In this document: piece after piece, positions 14,481 through 18,550 of the stretch
Numbering within the stretch: the first letter of the stretch is position 1
Layout of the letters: each line of letters opens with the position of its first letter
Assembly: GCA_964549135.1 (NCBI GenBank)
Contig: CAZJUJ010000056.1
Location: 1 to 18,550, forward strand
Length of the DNA stretch: 18,550 nucleotides
Source: RUG563 sp964549135
GTDB lineage: Bacteria > Bacillota > Clostridia > Christensenellales > Aristaeellaceae
Reading direction: 5' to 3'
Notes under the pieces: model-generated
Databases searched by the model: none
Told to the model about the DNA's origin: nothing
The model's input: only the letters and a program-made list of their open reading frames with translations
Program-made: the position numbers and the translations under genes

Positions 14481-15689
14481 TTACAGCACGGAAAGAATTC
14501 TTTCCACCGCGGCCTGGGTATTTTCCCTGGTGTTAAAGGCGGTCAGGCGGAAATAGCCCTCGCCGGAGGGGCCAAAGCCCTCCCCGGGGGTGCCCACCAC
14601 ATGGGCCTTTTTCAGCAGCAGATCGAAGAAATCCCAGCTCTTCATCCGGTTGGGGGTCTGCATCCAGATGTAGGGGGCGTTCACGCCGCCAAAGGCCTGA
14701 ATGCCCGCTTTTTTCAGGCCCTCCCGGATGATCCGGGCGTTTTCCAGATAATAGCGGATGCTTTCCATGATCTGCTGCTGGCCGATGGGGGTATACACGG
14801 CGGCGGCAGCCCGCTGCACGGGATAGGAAACGCCGTTGAATTTGGTGGCCTGGCGGCGGCCCCACATTTTATTGAGGGATGCGCCGTCAAAAATCAGCTC
14901 CCGGGGCACGATGGTATAGGCGCAGCGGGTGCCGGTAAAGCCCGCCGTCTTGGAAAAGGAGCAGCATTCCATGGCGCATTTTCTTGCGCCCTCGATTTCA
15001 TAGATGCTCCGGGGCACATCCTCTTCGGTAATGAAGGCCTTGTAGGCGGCGTCATAGACGATCAGCGCCTCATTTTCCAGCGCCCAATCCACAAATTTCT
15101 TCAGCTCATTCTTTTTCAGCACCGTGCCGGTGGGGTTATTGGGATAGCAGAGGTAAAGCACATCGATTTTTTCCTGGGGCAGGGGCGGCACAAAGCCGTT
15201 TTCCGCATTGCAGGGCAGATAGCAGAGCCGGCTCCACTGCCCGTTTTCATGCACGCCCAGCCGCCCGGCCATGGCATTGGAATCCACATACACGGGATAG
15301 ACGGGATCGGTCACGGCGATGCGGGCGTCGGCGGCAAATAATTCCTGCAGATTGCCCACATCCGATTTGGCGCCGTCCGAAATAAAGACCTCATCCCGGG
15401 CGATTTCCACGCCCCGGGGGGCATAATCCCCCTGGATAATGGCATCGATCAGAAAATCATAGCCGAAATCGGGGCCATAGCCCTTAAAGCCCGCCGCCGT
15501 GCCCATTTCCAGGGCGGCCTGGGAAAAGGCCTGGGCCACCGCCGGGGCCAGAGGCCGGGTGACATCGCCAATGCCCAGGCGGAGAATATCCGCCTCCGGA
15601 TGAGCGGCGGAATATTCCTTGACCCGCTTGGCAATTTCAGCAAACAGATAGCCCGCCGGCATACCGGCCAGGGAAGTATTGATTTTCAT
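14481..15689 (-). CDS. dapL: LL-diaminopimelate aminotransferase
   Basis: Converts tetrahydrodipicolinate directly to LL-diaminopimelate with glutamate as amino donor, replacing the succinylase or acetylase routes. The 402 residues are the normal length. The opening MKINTSLAGMPAGYLFAEIA and RLGIGDVTRPL are typical of DapL. PLP-site residues are visible: SDGAKSD (104-110), CYPNNPTG (181-188), Asp213 and Tyr216 in VYDAAY, and the Schiff-base lysine Lys247 in SFSKTAGFTGTRC. AAGGAG lies ten bases upstream of the ATG. It is the last gene of the operon with dapF, which supplies the next enzyme in the pathway, so the two act in series toward meso-DAP for peptidoglycan and lysine. Confidence 0.96.
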   Translation of the reverse strand: MKINTSLAGMPAGYLFAEIAKRVKEYSAAHPEADILRLGIGDVTRPLAPAVAQAFSQAALEMGTAAGFKGYGPDFGYDFLIDAIIQGDYAPRGVEIARDEVFISDGAKSDVGNLQELFAADARIAVTDPVYPVYVDSNAMAGRLGVHENGQWSRLCYLPCNAENGFVPPLPQEKIDVLYLCYPNNPTGTVLKKNELKKFVDWALENEALIVYDAAYKAFITEEDVPRSIYEIEGARKCAMECCSFSKTAGFTGTRCAYTIVPRELIFDGASLNKMWGRRQATKFNGVSYPVQRAAAAVYTPIGQQQIMESIRYYLENARIIREGLKKAGIQAFGGVNAPYIWMQTPNRMKSWDFFDLLLKKAHVVGTPGEGFGPSGEGYFRLTAFNTRENTQAAVERILSVL

Positions 15690-15776
15690 AGGCGTATTTC
15701 TCCTTACGGGCGGCCTTTTTCAGGAAGGAAATGCAGGCGCTGCGGCGCGCCCTGCTTCCCCGGGGCCGCGCCTTTT

Positions 15777-16616
15777 TCAGTCGCCCAGCCAGTCGCCGTC
15801 GTAAACAAAGGCGGCGGGGCCGGTCTGATACACATGATTATCCTCGGCGCTCCAGTGCAGCTGCAGATTGCCGCCGGAGAGCTTCATCTGCACCGTGCGA
15901 TCGGAAAGCCCGGCCAGCACGGCGGCCACCAGCGCGGCGCAGGCACCGGTGCCGCAGGCCAGGGTTTCCCCTGCCCCCCGCTCCCAGACCCGCATCTGCA
16001 GAATGCCCCGGTCAATCACCCGAACGAATTCCACATTCGTGCGCCGGGGGAAGAGGGGATGATGCTCGATCATGGGGCCGATGGTGGGCAGATCGATTAC
16101 CTCGGGATCCCGAACAAAGAGAACCGCGTGGGGATTGCCCATGTTCACGCAGGTGATAAACCAGGTCTGCCCCATGATCTGCAGCCGATGGCGCAGCACG
16201 ATTTCGCCGGGCAGATCCACGGGAATCAGCCGGGGATTCAATTCCGGGGTGCCCATATCCACCCGCACCCGGGAAACCCGGTCGCCCTCCACCGTCAGCC
16301 ACAATTGCTTCATGCCGCCCTTGGTGGAGATGGTTAATTCTTCCTTTTTCGTCAGCCCGCGCTCATACGCATATTTGCCGATGCAGCGGATGGCATTGCC
16401 GCACATTTCGGCCTCGCTGCCATCGGAATTGAACATGCGCATGGCAAAATCCGCGCCGTCATTGGCCGGCTCAATCAGCACCAGGCCATCCGAGCCCGCG
16501 CCGAAATGGGCCTTGGACATGACAATGGACATCCGGCTGGGATCATGAACCACCTCTTCAAAGCAATTCACAAACAGATAATCATTGCCGATGCCATGCA
16601 TTTTTGTAAAACGCAT
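15777..16616 (-). CDS. dapF: Diaminopimelate epimerase
   Basis: Converts LL-diaminopimelate to the meso form used in peptidoglycan and for lysine synthesis. The 279-residue protein begins MRFTKMHGIGNDYLFVN. It carries both catalytic cysteines: Cys72 in EAEMCGNAIRC and Cys221 in LACGTGACA. Other conserved segments are FGAGSDGLVLI, MGNPHAVLFV and VWERGAGETLACG. AAGGAGG lies six bases before the ATG. It lies 54 bases after argS and 87 bases before dapL, so the three genes probably form one transcript. Confidence 0.97.
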   Translation of the reverse strand: MRFTKMHGIGNDYLFVNCFEEVVHDPSRMSIVMSKAHFGAGSDGLVLIEPANDGADFAMRMFNSDGSEAEMCGNAIRCIGKYAYERGLTKKEELTISTKGGMKQLWLTVEGDRVSRVRVDMGTPELNPRLIPVDLPGEIVLRHRLQIMGQTWFITCVNMGNPHAVLFVRDPEVIDLPTIGPMIEHHPLFPRRTNVEFVRVIDRGILQMRVWERGAGETLACGTGACAALVAAVLAGLSDRTVQMKLSGGNLQLHWSAEDNHVYQTGPAAFVYDGDWLGD

Positions 16617-16670
16617 ACCGCTGCCTCCTTCCGCATCCTGCTTCTTCCTATGTTGCGCAGCCCGCTTCCG

Positions 16671-18383
16671 TTACATACGCTCCGGGGCCGAAACGCCGAT
16701 GAGATACAGCCCGGTTTTGATCACCTGGGCGCAGGCGCGGGTCAGCGCAATGCGGGCGGAGGTGGCGGCCGCATCGTCATCCAGGATGCGATGCTCATAA
16801 TAGAATTTGTTGTATGCCTTGGCGATTTCCGTGGTGGCGCGGGTGACCATGGAGGGCTCATTCTTTTCGCAGGCCTCCTCCACCGCTTCAGGGAAGCGGG
16901 AAAGCAGCCGCAGCAGGGCCTGGCTTTCGTCATCGGTCAGGGCGCTGTAATCGGGGGCGGGCAGATTTTCCGGCGCCTTGCGCAGCACGGAGCAGCACCG
17001 GGCATGGGTATACTGCACATAGGGGCCGGTCTCGCCGTCAAAATTCAGTGCCCGATCCCACCAGAAATCAATATCCTTGATCCGGTTATTCTGCAGCGTG
17101 GTATAGACCACCGCGCCCACGCCCACCTGCCGGGCCACATCGGCCTTGTTTTCCAGGCCGGGGGATTTTTCATTGATGATGGCCAGGGCCTTTTCCTGGG
17201 CCCGGGAGAGCAGATCCTCCAGATATACCACATGGCCGCTGCGGGTGGCCAGGGTCTGCCCCTCATAGGAGACCATGCCGAAGGCCACATGAATCAGGCT
17301 GTCCTTCGCCCATTCATAGCCCATTTTTTCCACCACCTTAAAGACCTGGCGGAAATGCAGATCCTGCTGATAGGCCACCACATAGAGGCATTTATCAAAG
17401 TTGTAGGTATCCTTGCGGTAGAAAATGGCGGCCAGATCCCGGGTGGCATAAATGGTGGTGCCATCGCTCTTGATGATCAGGCAGGGGGGCATCTTTTCCG
17501 CCTCCAGATCCACGATCATCGCGCCGTCGGATTCCACCAGCAGCCCCTTTTCCTTCAGCTCGTTTACCACCCGATCGGTCTTATCCACATAGAAGCTCTC
17601 CCCGGCATAGCTGTCAAAGGAAACGCCCAGCATATCGTATACCTTCATGGCGTCCCGGAGGGTGACATCCTTGAACCAGCGGAAAATGGACAGGGCCTCT
17701 TCATCCCCATCCTCGATCTTCTTGAACCAGGCCCGGCCCTCATCCTCCAGGGCGGGATCCTTTTCGCATTCCTCATGGAAGCGCACATACAGGCGGGTCA
17801 TTTCCTCCACGCCGCCCTTTTCTACCGCTTCCTTATCGCCCCATTTCTTGTAGGCGCAGATCATCTTGCCAAACTGGGTGCCCCAATCGCCCAGATGATT
17901 GATGCCTACCGTCTTCCAGCCCTGGAATTCATAGATGCGCTTGAGCGCATTGCCGATTACCGTGGTGGAAAGATGCCCGATATGGAAACGCTTGGCAATA
18001 TTGATGGAGGAATAATCCAGGCATACGGTCTTGCCCCGGCCCTTTTCGCTGGCGCCCCATTTTTCGGGGGCGGCCATGATGGTCTCCATCAGCTCCCGGG
18101 CAAAATTTTCCCGGTTGAAAAAGAAATTCAAATAGCCGCCTACGCATTCCACCCGGGCAATCTCGGGCTTGCTTACCGCTTCGGAAAGCTTCTTGGCAAT
18201 CATGGGCGGGCCCATGCGCAGCGCCCGGGAAAGCTTGAAGCAGGGAAAGGCATAATCCCCTAAGGCAGGATCCGGCGGTACCTCCAGCAGAGACGCCAGA
18301 TCCTCCGGTAAATCCTTCGCTTCGGGGTAAGCGGCCTTCAGCATTTCGCCAACCAGCCCGGCAATGCGCTGTTTCATATCCAT
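16671..18383 (-). CDS. argS: Arginyl-tRNA synthetase
   Basis: Charges tRNA-Arg; class I, needs tRNA for activation. The 570-residue protein has the N-terminal additional domain (about 1-105), HIGH motif FHIGHLSTT (HIGH at 134-137), INHLGDWGTQFGKM (161-174), and a KMSK loop that is degenerate, as is common in ArgRS (EGQTLATRSGHVVYLEDLL). The DALR anticodon-binding domain ends in YLIGVSAPERM. The ATG at 18383 is chosen because GGGAGG (18394-18399) lies ten bases upstream; the in-frame TTG at 18401 overlaps that site. First gene of the argS-dapF-dapL operon. No T-box core (TGGNACCGCG) occurs in its leader. Confidence 0.96.
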   Translation of the reverse strand: MDMKQRIAGLVGEMLKAAYPEAKDLPEDLASLLEVPPDPALGDYAFPCFKLSRALRMGPPMIAKKLSEAVSKPEIARVECVGGYLNFFFNRENFARELMETIMAAPEKWGASEKGRGKTVCLDYSSINIAKRFHIGHLSTTVIGNALKRIYEFQGWKTVGINHLGDWGTQFGKMICAYKKWGDKEAVEKGGVEEMTRLYVRFHEECEKDPALEDEGRAWFKKIEDGDEEALSIFRWFKDVTLRDAMKVYDMLGVSFDSYAGESFYVDKTDRVVNELKEKGLLVESDGAMIVDLEAEKMPPCLIIKSDGTTIYATRDLAAIFYRKDTYNFDKCLYVVAYQQDLHFRQVFKVVEKMGYEWAKDSLIHVAFGMVSYEGQTLATRSGHVVYLEDLLSRAQEKALAIINEKSPGLENKADVARQVGVGAVVYTTLQNNRIKDIDFWWDRALNFDGETGPYVQYTHARCCSVLRKAPENLPAPDYSALTDDESQALLRLLSRFPEAVEEACEKNEPSMVTRATTEIAKAYNKFYYEHRILDDDAAATSARIALTRACAQVIKTGLYLIGVSAPERM

Positions 18384-18401
18384 GGATGCGATTCCTCCCA
18401 A

Positions 18402-18432
18402 TTGTGCAGAAATACGATTTGTACAGAAATAC
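18402..18432 (-). repeat. Tandem 14-base direct repeat in the argS leader
   Basis: On the plus strand, TTGTGCAGAAATAC (18402-18415) and TTGTACAGAAATAC (18419-18432) are identical in 13 of 14 positions, with a 17-base period. They lie between the promoter and the ribosome-binding site of argS, in the transcribed leader. They could be a protein or RNA regulatory site; nothing in the sequence names the regulator. Confidence 0.6.
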
Positions 18433-18437
18433 AGCTT

Positions 18438-18466
18438 ATCATATCATAATCCGCCGCCTTTCGCAA
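18438..18466 (-). promoter_or_regulatory. Promoter for the argS-dapF-dapL operon
   Basis: On the minus strand, TTGCGA (18461-18466), a 17-base spacer and TATGAT (18438-18443), with TGA just before the -10 (extended -10). The start would be near 18431, so the leader is about 48 bases and consists largely of the direct repeats. Confidence 0.7.
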
Positions 18467-18497
18467 CCGAAAACCGGGGAAGAATACGGGAAAATAT

Positions 18498-18536
18498 TGC
18501 GGGAGGAGACTTTTGTGTCAAAAGTCCCCTCCCGCA
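18498..18536. repeat. Palindromic intergenic repeat, copy 4 (GGGAGGAG stem subtype)
   Basis: Arms 18498-18515 and 18519-18536 form 17 base pairs plus one A-C mismatch (18507/18527), loop TGT, tip CTTTTG/CAAAAG. Flanks are GGGAAAATATTGC before and CACCCTCCCGAAAA after, matching copy 1 read on the other strand. It lies upstream of the argS promoter. Confidence 0.88.
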
Positions 18537-18550
18537 CCCTCCCGAAAACC

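Noticed and set aside
13524..15341. A 605-codon plus-strand open frame opposite xpaC and dapL
   Set aside because: It crosses the dapL terminator and two real minus-strand genes and shows no family features.
16506..18263. A 585-codon plus-strand open frame opposite argS
   Set aside because: Shadow of argS, which has full HIGH, KMSK-like and DALR features.
18402..18550. A T-box leader upstream of argS
   Set aside because: No TGGNACCGCG core, no specifier stem and no terminator in the 48-base leader.
1..18550. CRISPR arrays, rRNA or tRNA genes, insertion-sequence transposases and prophage genes
   Set aside because: I saw no regularly spaced repeat array, no cloverleaf-type tRNA ends or rRNA signatures, and no transposase, integrase or phage structural gene.

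Overview
The window reads as a chromosomal segment of a GC-rich Bacillota, most likely a class Clostridia bacterium. The signs are strong AGGAGG ribosome-binding sites, sigma-A promoters, a T-box leader, the LL-diaminopimelate aminotransferase (dapL) route to lysine and a SpoVB-type flippase. Genus cannot be fixed from this sequence. All assignments come from reading translated sequence and motifs; no database search was possible.

Left part (1-5,400): prfC (release factor 3) on the minus strand has its own promoter and a leader with a four-codon minicistron. Next to it is the 3' remnant of a polysaccharide deacetylase gene with its old terminator. The missing 5' part of that gene is replaced by a perfect-spacing promoter and T-box riboswitch leader that drive alaS on the plus strand. 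The alanyl-tRNA synthetase is an unusual short form that lacks the C-terminal domain. A small membrane-anchored protein of unknown function follows, with its own promoter and terminator.

Middle (5,465-8,800): a MurJ/SpoVB-like flippase is followed by a cytoplasmic GH35 beta-galactosidase with its own promoter. A bidirectional terminator separates it from a convergent operon.

Minus-strand operon (14,210 down to 8,840): xpaC-like, telA, lemA, TPM-domain protein, alkaline-phosphatase-superfamily phosphodiesterase, MBL-fold hydrolase. It joins two envelope-associated gene pairs (XpaC/TelA and LemA/TPM) to two hydrolases, and it is the most plausible multi-gene system here.

Minus-strand operon (18,383 down to 14,481): argS, dapF, dapL, ending in a strong terminator. 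It couples arginyl-tRNA charging to the last steps of meso-diaminopimelate/lysine synthesis.

Four copies of a palindromic repeat (near 14, 4612, 4691 and 18498) lie only between genes. They form 18-19 bp hairpins with a TTTG-N3/4-CAAA tip, fall into two stem subtypes with compensated changes, and share polar flanks. This looks like a REP-like dispersed element family and is the most striking unexplained structure in the window.
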